From JAJPXC01 sp964628905 (GTDB lineage Bacteria > Bacteroidota > Bacteroidia > Bacteroidales > Muribaculaceae), in NCBI GenBank assembly GCA_964628905.1, contig CAZVNS010000027.1, positions 1 to 23,966 of the forward strand: DNA of 23,966 nt. Reading direction: 5' to 3'. Under the pieces are notes generated by a model. It did not search any database. It was not told the DNA's origin and saw only the letters and a list, made by a program, of their open reading frames with translations. Positions 7,155 through 15,130 of the stretch are shown here, in pieces. Made by a program: the position numbers and the translations under genes. Numbering within the stretch: the first letter of the stretch is position 1; each line of letters begins with the position of its first letter.

Positions 7155-7490
7155 TTAGCGTCGGTGGCGGTAGTTGGCGTAGGGGGGACGGTGGGTGAGG
7201 TAGTCGGGGGTGTGCATGTGGCGGTAGGCTTCGCGCTCGAAGGTGATGGCGCGGTAGGCGCGGCGCGTGTCGCCCCGGTGGCGCAACAGCTGCCACAGCC
7301 ATTCGCCGAGGTAGAGGATGTAGAAGGGGATGTAGAGCCACTCTAACTGCTGGCGGCAGTGGATGAGTTCGTGGCGCAGCACGTCGGGGGTGACGCGCCG
7401 GCGGTCGCGGGTCAGCACCAGCCCGAACAGGGTGATGGCGTCGAAGCCCGGCGGGGGTAGGAGTCGGTTTTGGATGATGTGTGTGCGCAT
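7155..7490 (-). CDS. Small HExxH-containing membrane protein
   Basis: A protein of 111 residues if started at the ATG 7488-7490. Longer forms up to 7589 only add an unlikely basic N-terminus that crosses a candidate promoter box. Residues 40-44 are HELIH, a zinc-metalloprotease-type motif. A hydrophobic, Trp-rich segment follows (about 51-69), and FEREAYRH (84-91) could give the third ligand. Similar short proteins with this plan are common in Bacteroidales and resemble a trimmed M56/M48-type peptidase core. Activity is not proven. The C-terminus is rich in His, Tyr and Arg. It is transcribed away from mlaE. Confidence 0.75.
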   Translation of the reverse strand: MRTHIIQNRLLPPPGFDAITLFGLVLTRDRRRVTPDVLRHELIHCRQQLEWLYIPFYILYLGEWLWQLLRHRGDTRRAYRAITFEREAYRHMHTPDYLTHRPPYANYRHRR

Positions 7491-7514
7491 GGGGCGTGGG
7501 TGTATATGCTGCCG

Positions 7515-7522
7515 CGAAGTTA
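7515..7522 (-). promoter_or_regulatory. Candidate -7 box for the HExxH gene (TAACTTCG)
   Basis: TAACTTCG on the minus strand differs from TAnnTTTG at one base and lies 24 nt before the ATG at 7490. An identical TAACTTCG followed by CGG lies before rmlD. Confidence 0.4.
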
Positions 7523-7617
7523 GTGGTTTTTGGCCGTTGGGGTGTCGCAAATTGTCATTTATGGTTAGGATTTTGGAATTATGGTGCAATCCGATGGCGA
7601 GGTGTCAACTTTTTTAG

Positions 7618-7625
7618 TAATTTTG
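7618..7625 (+). promoter_or_regulatory. -7 box of the mlaEF operon (TAATTTTG)
   Basis: TAATTTTG matches TAnnTTTG and lies 28 nt before the mlaE ATG. No clear -33 TTG at the right distance was seen. TTGCGACA (7622-7629), partly overlapping it, is the inverse of TGTCGCAA near 7543, which may mark an operator between the divergent genes. Confidence 0.5.
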
Positions 7626-7653
7626 CGACAATTGTAATCTGAATACTGAATCG

Positions 7654-8403
7654 ATGATTATATCTGACTCTTTGGCCACGTTCGGACGCTACTGCGTGTT
7701 TATGGTGCGTGTGTTCTCGTTCCCCGACAAGTGGCGGATTTTCTATAAGCGCACTATCACCGAGGTGGTGAAGCTGGGCATCGACTCGATACCGCTGGTG
7801 CTGGTGATCTCGGTGTTTATCGGCGCTGTGATCGCGATACAGATGCAGCTCAACATCTCGTCGCCGCTGATACCGGCCTATTCGGTGGGCTTGGCTACGC
7901 GTGATATCGTGCTGCTGGAGTTTTCCAACTCTATCCTGTGCCTGATCCTGGCGGGCAAGGTGGGGTCGAACATCGCTTCGGAGATAGGCACGATGCGCGT
8001 CACGGAGCAGATCGACGCCCTGGAGATCATGGGCGTGAATTCGGCCAACTACCTGGTGTTGCCCAAGGTGATAGCGTTTGTGGTGTTTATGCCTGTGTTG
8101 GTGGCTTTCAGTATCGGCATTGCGCTGTTCGGAGGCTATGCGGTGGCGTTGGTTACTGACTTGATCACGGTGTCGCGCTATGTCTACGGATTGCAGGCGC
8201 TCTTCCAGGAGTGGTATGTGTGGTACGGCATCATCAAGTCGCTGGTGTTTGCCTATATCATCGCTTCGGTGGCTTCGTTCTATGGCTACTATGTGAAGGG
8301 TGGTTCGGTCGACGTGGGCCGATCGAGCACCAACGCCGTGGTGGCCAGCTCGATATTGATACTCTTCTTCGATGTGATACTCACTAAACTCTTGCTGCAA
8401 TGA
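7654..8403 (+). CDS. mlaE: MlaE-family lipid ABC transporter permease
   Basis: The permease of a Mla-type phospholipid transporter in the inner membrane, which works with an MCE-domain protein (MlaD) to keep outer-membrane lipid asymmetry. The 249 residues show the amphipathic N-terminal helix, then about five hydrophobic segments. The conserved cytoplasmic region ILAGKVGSNIASEIGTMRVTEQIDALEIMGV (near 88-118) contains the EQIDAL coupling motif that contacts the ATPase. The C-terminus is hydrophobic. The stop overlaps the mlaF start as ATGA, so the two are translationally coupled. No MCE protein gene follows, as the next gene is on the other strand. Confidence 0.93.
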   Translation: MIISDSLATFGRYCVFMVRVFSFPDKWRIFYKRTITEVVKLGIDSIPLVLVISVFIGAVIAIQMQLNISSPLIPAYSVGLATRDIVLLEFSNSILCLILAGKVGSNIASEIGTMRVTEQIDALEIMGVNSANYLVLPKVIAFVVFMPVLVAFSIGIALFGGYAVALVTDLITVSRYVYGLQALFQEWYVWYGIIKSLVFAYIIASVASFYGYYVKGGSVDVGRSSTNAVVASSILILFFDVILTKLLLQ

Positions 8404-9185
8404 TTGAAGTTAAGGACCTTACGAAGTCGTTTGACGGCAAGACGATATTGCATGGCATCAATGCCACGTTCTATACCGGCAAGACCAATCTGATCATCGG
8501 TCAGAGCGGCTCGGGCAAGACGGTGCTGATGAAGTCGCTCGTAGGCTTGATCAAGCCCGACGAGGGACAGATACTCTACGACGGCCGCGACCTGCTGAGG
8601 ATGAACCGCGACCAGGTGAAGGAGCTGCGCAAGGAGATCGGCATGCTCTTCCAAGGGTCGGCGCTGTTTGACTCGGAGACGGTGCTGGGCAACGTGATGT
8701 TCCCCCTGGTGATGTTCGGCAACATGAGCAAGCAGGAGATGATGGACCGTGCGATGTTCTGCATCGAGCGCGTCAACCTCAAGGGCGCTGAGAATAAGTA
8801 TCCGTCGGAGATCTCAGGCGGTATGCAGAAGCGTGCGGCCATAGCCCGCGCCATCGCCCTGAAGCCTAAGTATCTATTCTGCGACGAACCCAACTCGGGT
8901 CTCGACCCCAAGACGTCGATAGTGATCGACGAGCTGCTGAGCGACATCACACATGAGTATAACATCACCACGATCATCAATACTCACGATATGAACTCGG
9001 TGCTCGGCATCGGCGAGAATATCATCTTCATCCGCAAAGGTTACCGCGAGTGGGTGGGCAACAAGGATGAAATCGTGACCACGACCAATAAAGCACTGAG
9101 TGACTTCGTGTTTGCCACCAAGCTCTTCCAGGAGGTCAAGGACTACATGATCGCCACCGCCCACAAATCCCCCACCCAGAAGTAG
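8400..9185 (+). CDS. mlaF: MlaF-family ABC transporter ATP-binding protein
   Basis: The ATPase partner of the MlaE-type permease. In 261 residues it has Walker A GQSGSGKT (34-41), the Q-loop FQGSALF (84-90), the signature ISGGMQKR (138-145) rather than the usual LSGGQ, Walker B YLFCDE (159-163 region) with catalytic Glu163, the D-loop SGLDP and the switch histidine in INTHDM. The SGGMQKR signature and the FDSETVLGNV region are typical of Mla/Ttg2A proteins. It starts inside the last codon of mlaE. The gene is followed by a 130-nt hairpin-rich spacer. Confidence 0.94.
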   Translation: MIEVKDLTKSFDGKTILHGINATFYTGKTNLIIGQSGSGKTVLMKSLVGLIKPDEGQILYDGRDLLRMNRDQVKELRKEIGMLFQGSALFDSETVLGNVMFPLVMFGNMSKQEMMDRAMFCIERVNLKGAENKYPSEISGGMQKRAAIARAIALKPKYLFCDEPNSGLDPKTSIVIDELLSDITHEYNITTIINTHDMNSVLGIGENIIFIRKGYREWVGNKDEIVTTTNKALSDFVFATKLFQEVKDYMIATAHKSPTQK

Positions 9186-9210
9186 GGTCGCTCCCCATGA
9201 GCGTCTGCGT

Positions 9211-9228
9211 CCGCGCCAGCAAGCGCGG
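9211..9228. repeat. GC-rich hairpin after mlaF
   Basis: CCGCGC pairs with GCGCGG around a CAGCAA loop. There is no T-run, so it is more likely an mRNA 3' stabilising structure than a terminator. Confidence 0.35.
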
Positions 9229-9291
9229 TGCGCTTGAACAGGACAGCTTCGCGATAGCCGCCTCCGCCCACCGGTAGGGTTAGCCGAAGAA

Positions 9292-9338
9292 GGAGCCCAC
9301 TGAAAAAGTCGGCGGAGGCTAATTTTTCAGTGGCCTCC
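9292..9338. terminator. Bidirectional terminator between mlaF and the hydrolase gene
   Basis: CCACTGAAAAA (9297-9307) pairs perfectly with TTTTTCAGTGG (9323-9333). After a C:C mismatch, GGAG pairs with CTCC outside it. The A/T part sits at the loop side. It lies between convergent genes and contains the stop of the hydrolase gene in its loop. Confidence 0.5.
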
Positions 9339-9978
9339 CGAAGAAGGGGTTGGTGGTGGACTCTTCGCCGACGGTGGTGATGGGACCGTGGCCGGGGAAG
9401 ATGACGGTCTGCGGGGGTAGCGACAGTATCTTTGAGTTGATGTTTTCGAGCAGCGCACGCTGGTTGCCGCCCGGCAGGTCGGTGCGTCCGATGCTTCCCT
9501 TGAATATCACGTCGCCGCCGATGAGGAAGTGCGACGACTGCGAGTATAGCACGATCGAGCCGGGGGAGTGGCCTGGCACGTGTATCACCTTGAGCGAGTC
9601 GGAGCCTATCATCACAAGTTCGCCTTCGCGCAGATTGATCTCAACCGACACTTCGCCGGCCTGCATGTCAAGGCCGAACATAGCGGCTTGCGAGGGGATG
9701 TTCTCGCCTAAAAAACCGTCGTCGATATGCCCTTTGACGGGCACGCCGTAGCGGCTGCGCACGTAGCCGTCGCCTAAGGCGTGGTCGATGTGCAGGTGGG
9801 TGTTGATCAGATGCTTGACGGTGAGTGAATTAATGGCTATGAAATCGTCGAGCTGCTTGATCTCATCGCCGCTGATCATGCCGGGGTCGATGATTGCGGT
9901 CTCGAGCGTGTCGGGGTCGTACACCACATAGGTGTGAACCTCAAACATGTTGAATGTGAATTGCTTAACGTATAGCAT
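9319..9978 (-). CDS. Glyoxalase II-like metallo-beta-lactamase-fold hydrolase
   Basis: A 219-residue MBL-fold hydrolase. The metal site is THLHIDH (60-66) plus VPGHSPGS (His137), GGDVIF (Asp156) and PGHGP (His197). This is the full set for a two-metal enzyme of the glyoxalase II / YcbL type, which hydrolyses thioesters such as S-lactoylglutathione or related acyl-thiols. The true substrate cannot be read from sequence. It lies 22 nt after rsmG on the same strand and is probably co-transcribed with it. The stop lies inside the terminator hairpin loop. Confidence 0.88.
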   Translation of the reverse strand: MLYVKQFTFNMFEVHTYVVYDPDTLETAIIDPGMISGDEIKQLDDFIAINSLTVKHLINTHLHIDHALGDGYVRSRYGVPVKGHIDDGFLGENIPSQAAMFGLDMQAGEVSVEINLREGELVMIGSDSLKVIHVPGHSPGSIVLYSQSSHFLIGGDVIFKGSIGRTDLPGGNQRALLENINSKILSLPPQTVIFPGHGPITTVGEESTTNPFFGRPLKN

Positions 9979-10000
9979 AAGATAAAGGGATTATAGAGTT

Positions 10001-10636
10001 TTACTTTGTCATAGGCACATAGATGAGCTTCTTCTGCTGGAAGTGAGGCTCGTTGAAGAAGTCGGTGATGTCGATGTCCATCACCGAGGCGTTGGGGGGT
10101 GTCTCGTTGTCGAGATCGCCCCCCTTGAGGCATATCAGGCCGTTGGCCAGGCGATTGGGCGACTTCGGCGATATGTTCTTCTTAATCAGCGGCAATAGCG
10201 CGTCGAGGCGCATCACAGCGCGGCTTACCACGAAGTCGACTTTGAGTTTGCACTCGCCGATGTCGCCGTGCTGGAAGGTGACGTTGGACAGCCCTATCTC
10301 CTCGGCTATCGACTGCGCCACGCGTGTCTTCTTGCCGATGCGGTCAATCAGATGAAACTGGCAGGCGGGGTACATGATCGCCAGGGGTATCCCGGGGAAA
10401 CCTCCGCCGGTGCCGAGGTCGATGAATGTGGTGCCGTCGACCGGTGCGCCATAGTCGCTCAGGAAGCGGGCGATGGCCAGCGAGTGGAGCACGTGGTTGG
10501 GGTAGAGGTTTTGGATGTCCTTGCGCGAAATCACGTTGATCTTCTCGTTCCACTCGGGGTAGAGCGAGCCGATGGCTTCAAACTGCTCGCATTGCCGCGG
10601 GGTGAGCTGCGGGAAGTATTTTAGTATAATGTCCAT
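10001..10636 (-). CDS. rsmG: 16S rRNA (guanine-N7) methyltransferase RsmG
   Basis: Methylates N7 of the 16S rRNA guanine at the E. coli 527 position, using S-adenosylmethionine. The SAM-binding motif FIDLGTGGGFPGIPLA and the following HLIDRIGKK motif are characteristic, and FVVSRAV follows in the usual place. I chose the ATG at 10634-10636 (211 residues, MDIILKYFPQLTPRQ). A longer start at 10660 would lie inside the lgt terminator hairpin. A TATATTCG box ends 4 nt before this ATG, which suggests a leaderless mRNA. The hydrolase gene follows 22 nt later. Confidence 0.94.
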   Translation of the reverse strand: MDIILKYFPQLTPRQCEQFEAIGSLYPEWNEKINVISRKDIQNLYPNHVLHSLAIARFLSDYGAPVDGTTFIDLGTGGGFPGIPLAIMYPACQFHLIDRIGKKTRVAQSIAEEIGLSNVTFQHGDIGECKLKVDFVVSRAVMRLDALLPLIKKNISPKSPNRLANGLICLKGGDLDNETPPNASVMDIDITDFFNEPHFQQKKLIYVPMTK

Positions 10637-10640
10637 GCTA

Positions 10641-10648
10641 CGAATATA
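10641..10648 (-). promoter_or_regulatory. Candidate -7 box of rsmG (TATATTCG)
   Basis: TATATTCG differs from TAnnTTTG by one base. Exactly 4 nt (TAGC) separate it from the rsmG ATG, the same spacing as at two other genes in the window. It comes directly after the lgt terminator. Confidence 0.4.
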
Positions 10649-10650
10649 TA

Positions 10651-10690
10651 ACACCTCCACAGTGGCTATGGTTTAGCGCTGTGGAGGTGT
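10651..10690 (-). terminator. Terminator of lgt
   Basis: ACACCTCCACAG (10651-10662) and CTGTGGAGGTGT (10679-10690) form a perfect 12-bp stem with a 16-nt loop, 14 nt after the lgt stop. On the minus strand it is followed by TATATATTC rather than a pure T-run. Confidence 0.6.
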
Positions 10691-10704
10691 GGTTGGATGT
10701 GGGT

Positions 10705-11553
10705 TTACTTCTTAGGTTCGGGTGGAAAGCGGTTGGGGAACTCCAGATGCAGCCTTGGGCGGGTCATAGCTCGGATTATGAAGAATATTCCGGCGATGAT
10801 GAATGGCACGCTGAGCCATTGACCCATGTTGAGCATCATGTCGTCCTCCCATGGCTCCTGGCTGTTCTTGATGAACTCGATGAGGAAGCGGCAGCCGAAG
10901 AGCACGGTGAAGAACACTCCGAGTATCAGGCCCGGACGCTCCTCGTAGTTGCGCTTCCAGTACATCCACATCAGCAGGCCGAAGAGGGCGAGGTAGCACA
11001 GCGCCTCATAGATCTGTGTGGGGTGCACGGCCGCAGGGGCGAACTCCGTCTGCCACTGATATGACCTGACGAACTCGAAGCCCCAGGGCAGCGTGGTGGG
11101 GCCGCCGAAAATCTCGGAGTTGAACAGGTTGCCCATCCTGATCAAGGCTCCAACTAATGCGATCGGTATCACAAGGCGGTCGAAGGTCCACAGCGGCGAG
11201 CGCTTGGTGGTGATGATCGAGAAGAGTATCACCGCTAAGATGACCCCGATGGTGCCACCATGGCTGGCGAGGCCCCCTTCCCAGAAATAAAGTATTTCTA
11301 TGGGGTTTTGGGAGTATTTGTCCCATTCATAGAAGAATACGTGGCCTAAGCGTGCGCCTACGATTGTGCCGGCCACCACCCATAGCAGCAGTGTGCCGAG
11401 CCAGCTTTCGGGAGCGCCCTCATGCTTGAACATCTTGGCCACGATGAAGTAGCCGACGGTGAAACCGATGGCAAACATCAGCCCGTACCACCGCACGGTG
11501 ACAAAGCCGTCAAACAGGTTGGGATCCCAATTCCAGGTGATATAATTCAACAT
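10705..11553 (-). CDS. lgt: Prolipoprotein diacylglyceryl transferase
   Basis: The inner-membrane enzyme that moves diacylglycerol from phosphatidylglycerol to the lipobox cysteine of prolipoproteins. This is the first step of lipoprotein maturation. The 282 residues form about seven membrane helices. They show RWYGL (21-25), SHGG with His98 (97-100), the Lgt signature RMGNLFNSE (139-147) and HPTQIYE, which carries another conserved histidine. It lies 13 nt after ddh and is followed by a terminator hairpin, so it is probably the last gene of a pta-ackA-ddh-lgt run. Confidence 0.96.
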   Translation of the reverse strand: MLNYITWNWDPNLFDGFVTVRWYGLMFAIGFTVGYFIVAKMFKHEGAPESWLGTLLLWVVAGTIVGARLGHVFFYEWDKYSQNPIEILYFWEGGLASHGGTIGVILAVILFSIITTKRSPLWTFDRLVIPIALVGALIRMGNLFNSEIFGGPTTLPWGFEFVRSYQWQTEFAPAAVHPTQIYEALCYLALFGLLMWMYWKRNYEERPGLILGVFFTVLFGCRFLIEFIKNSQEPWEDDMMLNMGQWLSVPFIIAGIFFIIRAMTRPRLHLEFPNRFPPEPKK

Positions 11554-11566
11554 ACGGTTTAGGGAG

Positions 11567-12466
11567 TTATACTAATGATGCAACCCATGAGTCGCGATTG
11601 CCCGGGAGCAGGTCGACAACCGGCACCTCGACCATGGTGTAGGCTCCGGGAGCCTGGCGGAATGTGGCGCGCGCTGCCCCGATGAGTATCTGAGCTGTGA
11701 GCGCGGGGTTGTTGATAGACATCGAGAACTCAAAGTTCTGGTTCTGAGTGCGTCCTGACACACCCTTGCGGGTCATGTGCACACCGTGGCCCATATCCTT
11801 GACCTGGTCAACAGACTCGACTGCAATCACGCGGGTCTCATCAGAGGCGAAGTAGGGATCGGCCTTGACTTCGGCGGCCACTTGCTCGAGGGTGTAGCCG
11901 GGGAGCAGCTCCACATATACCATGCGGCGGTGTATGCCGGTACCCAGGGGAATAGTCATCGACAAGGCGTTCTTTACGCCCTCCTTCGACTTGACACACA
12001 CAGTGTGACCCATACTCATGCCAGGGCCGAAATTGGTGTAAGTTAAACCTTTGGGTGCGGCTGCTTGAAGCAACGCTCTAACCATTGAGTCGCTACCGGG
12101 ATCCCATCCGGCCGAGATGATAGCCACGGCATTGTGGGCCTTGGCCACCTCGTTGAGATCGCGGCGGAACTGGGGTATCGAGGCATGGATGTCGAAGGAG
12201 TCTACGGTGTTGATGCCCATCGACAGTATCTGTTCGGCATGCTTCTGCACTTCGCGTGTGGGCGTTGCGAGTATTGCCGCGTCGACGTCGCCGGAGAGTG
12301 CGGCAATGTCGCCCACGATAGGATATTTGATCAGTTCGGCGGGACGGTTTGAGGGGTCGCGGCGCACTATGCCCGCGATCTCAAAGTCGGGCGACTCTTC
12401 AAGAGCCTCCACGACGAAGCGTCCGATGTTGCCGTAGCCCACTACGGCTGCTCTAATTTTTTTCAT
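11567..12466 (-). CDS. ddh: Meso-diaminopimelate dehydrogenase
   Basis: NADP-dependent enzyme that interconverts meso-2,6-diaminopimelate and L-2-amino-6-oxopimelate. It gives a one-step route to meso-DAP for peptidoglycan and lysine. The 299 residues start with the Rossmann motif VVGYGNIGR. The family's SAGWDPGSDSMVR (118-130) and NFGPGMSMGHTV follow, and the C-terminal part has the RKGVSGRTQNQNF segment. It starts 7 nt after ackA ends, so it is in the same operon. Ddh is known from several Bacteroidetes. Whether the DapL or acylated routes also exist cannot be seen here. Confidence 0.94.
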   Translation of the reverse strand: MKKIRAAVVGYGNIGRFVVEALEESPDFEIAGIVRRDPSNRPAELIKYPIVGDIAALSGDVDAAILATPTREVQKHAEQILSMGINTVDSFDIHASIPQFRRDLNEVAKAHNAVAIISAGWDPGSDSMVRALLQAAAPKGLTYTNFGPGMSMGHTVCVKSKEGVKNALSMTIPLGTGIHRRMVYVELLPGYTLEQVAAEVKADPYFASDETRVIAVESVDQVKDMGHGVHMTRKGVSGRTQNQNFEFSMSINNPALTAQILIGAARATFRQAPGAYTMVEVPVVDLLPGNRDSWVASLV

Positions 12467-12472
12467 AACTTG

Positions 12473-13675
12473 TCAGAGTTTGCTTACGATTGACTCGGTG
12501 TCCTGTGCGATCATCAGCTCCTCGTCGGTGGGGATCACGCACACCTTGACGCGCGATGCGGGGGTTGAGATTACAGCTTCCTTGCCACGGATGGTAGCGT
12601 TGAGCTCCTCGTCGACCTCGACGCCCATGAAGCGCAGGGGGCGGCATACGTTGGCGCGTACGCCGGTCTGGTTCTCGCCGACACCGCCGGTGAACACGAT
12701 GATGTCGACGCCACCCATCTCAGCTGCGTAAGCACCTACGTATTTGAGGATACGCTGCTCGTACATCTCCAGGGCCATGATGGCGCGCTCGTTGCCGGCG
12801 TTGACAGCGGCCTCGATTTCGCGCATGTCTGACGATATCTCCGACACTCCGGCCATACCGCTCTCCTTGTTGATGATGCGCTGGATATCGTCGGCGGTGT
12901 AGTTGTGTTTCTTCATCAGATAGGTGATGGCTCCGGGGTCGACGTCGCCCACGCGGGTGCCCATCATCAGGCCCTCGGTGGGAGTCAGGCCCATCGAAGT
13001 GTCGATGCTCTTGCCACCGTCGACAGCTGTGATAGATCCGCCGTTGCCGATGTGGCAGGTGATGATCTTCTGATCCTTGATGTCAACGCCCAGGAACTGG
13101 CACACGCGCTGCGACACGTAGCGGTGGCTTGTGCCGTGGAAGCCGTAGCGTCGTACTCCATCCTCCTTGTAGAAGCGGTAGGGGAGGGCGTACATATACG
13201 ACTTGGCAGGCATCGTCTGGTGGAATGCGGTGTCAAACACGCCAACTTGAGGTACGTCGGGGAGGATTGAAGAGATGGCTTCGATGCCGGTGACGTTGGC
13301 GGGGTTGTGGAGGGGAGCCAGGGGGTAGCACTCCTTCACCTGGTCCATCACCTCGTCGGTGATAAGCACCGACTTGTTGAATTTCTCACCACCGTGCACC
13401 ACGCGGTGACCCACGGCATCTATTTCGCTGTAGCTCTTGATGCAGCCAACCTCGGGATCGGTAAGGTTGCGGAGTATGGCCTCCACAGCGCCTTTGTGGT
13501 CGACAAGTCCAAGGTCAACAATCACCTTGGAGCCGTCGTCGAGCTTATATTTGAGGAAACCGTCGGGGAGACCGATTTTCTCTACGCCACCCTCGGCCAT
13601 GGTCTGGTCGGTGTCGGTGTTGATGAGCTTATATTTCACTGAGCTGCTGCCGCAGTTGAGTACGAGGATTTTCAT
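12473..13675 (-). CDS. ackA: Acetate kinase
   Basis: Makes ATP and acetate from acetyl phosphate and ADP. With Pta it forms the main acetate-producing branch. The 400 residues from the ATG at 13673-13675 begin with MKILVLNCGSSSVKYKL, the family's N-terminal phosphate motif. HRVVHGGE, VFDTAFHQTMP with the conserved histidine, FHGTSHRYV and CHIGNGGSI follow. A reading frame starting 30 nt earlier would lie within the neighbouring MITE-like element and adds unlike residues, so it is rejected. The gene lies downstream of pta but is separated from it by that 367-bp element. Confidence 0.96.
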   Translation of the reverse strand: MKILVLNCGSSSVKYKLINTDTDQTMAEGGVEKIGLPDGFLKYKLDDGSKVIVDLGLVDHKGAVEAILRNLTDPEVGCIKSYSEIDAVGHRVVHGGEKFNKSVLITDEVMDQVKECYPLAPLHNPANVTGIEAISSILPDVPQVGVFDTAFHQTMPAKSYMYALPYRFYKEDGVRRYGFHGTSHRYVSQRVCQFLGVDIKDQKIITCHIGNGGSITAVDGGKSIDTSMGLTPTEGLMMGTRVGDVDPGAITYLMKKHNYTADDIQRIINKESGMAGVSEISSDMREIEAAVNAGNERAIMALEMYEQRILKYVGAYAAEMGGVDIIVFTGGVGENQTGVRANVCRPLRFMGVEVDEELNATIRGKEAVISTPASRVKVCVIPTDEELMIAQDTESIVSKL

Positions 13676-13692
13676 ATTGCTTTTATCTTTTA

Positions 13693-14059
13693 GACCCCAT
13701 CTCATAAAATTTTTAAGGTTAGGGGCGGTTTTGGTCGAGGATTTTTCTCAAGTCGAGGAGGGAGTTTAGCGAGCTAAGTGACCGATGAGACTTGGCGAAA
13801 ATTGCCGTCCAAAACCGATCTAAAACTAACTTTAAAACATATTTATACGAAATGGAGTGGTTTATATTAATTGTTATTATACTATTTCAATACTCCGATA
13901 ACTTCTATAACGGATAAAAAGTTACCTTCTGTCTTGCATTCTTGGGCTATTTTTGCCCTTTGGCTCAGTCACATAGCTCGCTATGCTCCTGAGCCTGCAG
14001 TCCAAAAATATCTCCAAGGCTGCGACCCCTAAGCCATAAAAATTTTATGAGATGGGGTC
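13693..14059. mobile_element. MITE-like palindromic element between pta and ackA
   Basis: The ends are inverted copies of about 34 bp starting GACCCCATCTCATAAAATTT, with only a few mismatches. TTA flanks both sides (13690-13692 and 14060-14062), as a 3-bp target duplication would. Inside each end is a matching hairpin with an AGCGAGCT-type core. The left one has CAAGTC/GACTTG outside TTAGC/GCTAA (13749-13794). The right one has GGCTCAG/CTGAGCC outside CATAGC/GCTATG (13962-13995). Small GGC/GCC hairpins then flank an A/T-rich centre. It has no coding capacity. A 3-bp TNA duplication occurs with some IS5-group elements, but the parent transposon is not identified. This is the only content of the 392-bp gap between pta and ackA. 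Confidence 0.75.
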
Positions 14060-14067
14060 TTAAATGG

Positions 14068-15084
14068 TTATGCGTGTTCTTTAAGTCCGATAGCTTGGTT
14101 GCAGGTGATGATGATGGTCTTGTAGATATCTTCGGGGAAGCAACCGCGTGAGAGGTCGTTGACGGGAGCGGCAAGACCCTGAAGCACGGGACCCACGGCC
14201 TCAACGTTGCCAAGTCGCTGCACGAGTTTGTAAGCGATGTTGCCAACCTCGAGCGAGGGGAACACCAGCACGTTGGCACGGCCGCTAAGGCAGCTGTCGG
14301 GGGCCTTTGAGTGGGCCACTGAGGGCACGAGGGCGGCGTCGGCCTGGAGTTCGCCGTCGAGGATAAGCCCGGGGGCCATCTCATGGGCTATTTCGGTGGC
14401 CTCAATCACCTTGTCGACGCGCTCATGTTTGGCGCTGCCTTTGGTTGAGAATGAGAGCAGGGCCACGCGGGGCTGTATGCCGGCGATGTCGCGGGCGGTG
14501 ATTGACGACGATACAGCGATCTGTGCCAACTCCTGAGCTGTGGGGTCGGGCACCACCGCACAGTCGGCGAGCACCAGCACCCCGTCGGTGCCGAAGGGTG
14601 AACCTTCGGGGAGCAGCATGATAAACGCCCCTGACACTACGTCGATGCCGGGTTGAGTCTTGATCACCTGGAAGGCTGCGCGGAGCACGTTGCCGGTGGT
14701 GTTCATCGCGCCGGCCACCTGTCCGTCGGCATCGCGGGCCTTGACCATCAGGCAACCGAGATAGAGGTTGTTGGCGGTGGTGAGGCGGGCCTCCTCCATG
14801 GTGATGCCCTTCTTCTTGCGGAGTTCGAAGAACAGGGGCGCGTATTTGTCGATGACACGCTCGTCGGCGGGATTGACGATGGTGGCCTTCTTGATGTTCT
14901 GAAGCTTGAGCTCATCGGCGAGATGCAGGATTTCGTCGGGGGCACCGATGAGGATTATGTCGGCGATATTGTCGGCGATGATACGGTCGGCTGCGGTGAG
15001 AGTACGAGCCTCAGTGCCCTCGGGGAGCACGATGCGCTGTTTGTGAGCCTTGGCGTTGGCCGTAAGTTTTTCAAACAATCTCAT
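14068..15084 (-). CDS. pta: Phosphate acetyltransferase
   Basis: Converts acetyl-CoA and phosphate to acetyl phosphate and CoA, the step before acetate kinase. The 338 residues match the short, single-domain Pta type. They start with MRLFEKLTANAKAHKQRIVLPEG. The PTA/PTB fold motifs AGAMNTTGNVLRAAFQ and VALLSFSTKGSAKH are seen, and RANVLVFPSLEVGNIAYKL lies near the C-terminus. It has its own promoter candidate at 15131-15138. Its stop lies only 8 nt from the end of the MITE-like element. Without that element the spacing to ackA would be about 30 nt, typical of an operon. Confidence 0.96.
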   Translation of the reverse strand: MRLFEKLTANAKAHKQRIVLPEGTEARTLTAADRIIADNIADIILIGAPDEILHLADELKLQNIKKATIVNPADERVIDKYAPLFFELRKKKGITMEEARLTTANNLYLGCLMVKARDADGQVAGAMNTTGNVLRAAFQVIKTQPGIDVVSGAFIMLLPEGSPFGTDGVLVLADCAVVPDPTAQELAQIAVSSSITARDIAGIQPRVALLSFSTKGSAKHERVDKVIEATEIAHEMAPGLILDGELQADAALVPSVAHSKAPDSCLSGRANVLVFPSLEVGNIAYKLVQRLGNVEAVGPVLQGLAAPVNDLSRGCFPEDIYKTIIITCNQAIGLKEHA

Positions 15085-15130
15085 ATCTTATCGTATTTAT
15101 GGTTATGTATATTCTTGAGCGATGGTTACG

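Noticed and set aside
7579..8400. A 273-codon minus-strand reading frame rich in His and Arg.
   Set aside because: It is antisense to mlaE, and its composition is that of a shadow frame of GC-rich third positions.
13681..13705. Ten extra codons at the start of ackA.
   Set aside because: They lie in the MITE-like element and do not resemble the N-terminus of acetate kinases, which start directly with MKILVLNCGSS.
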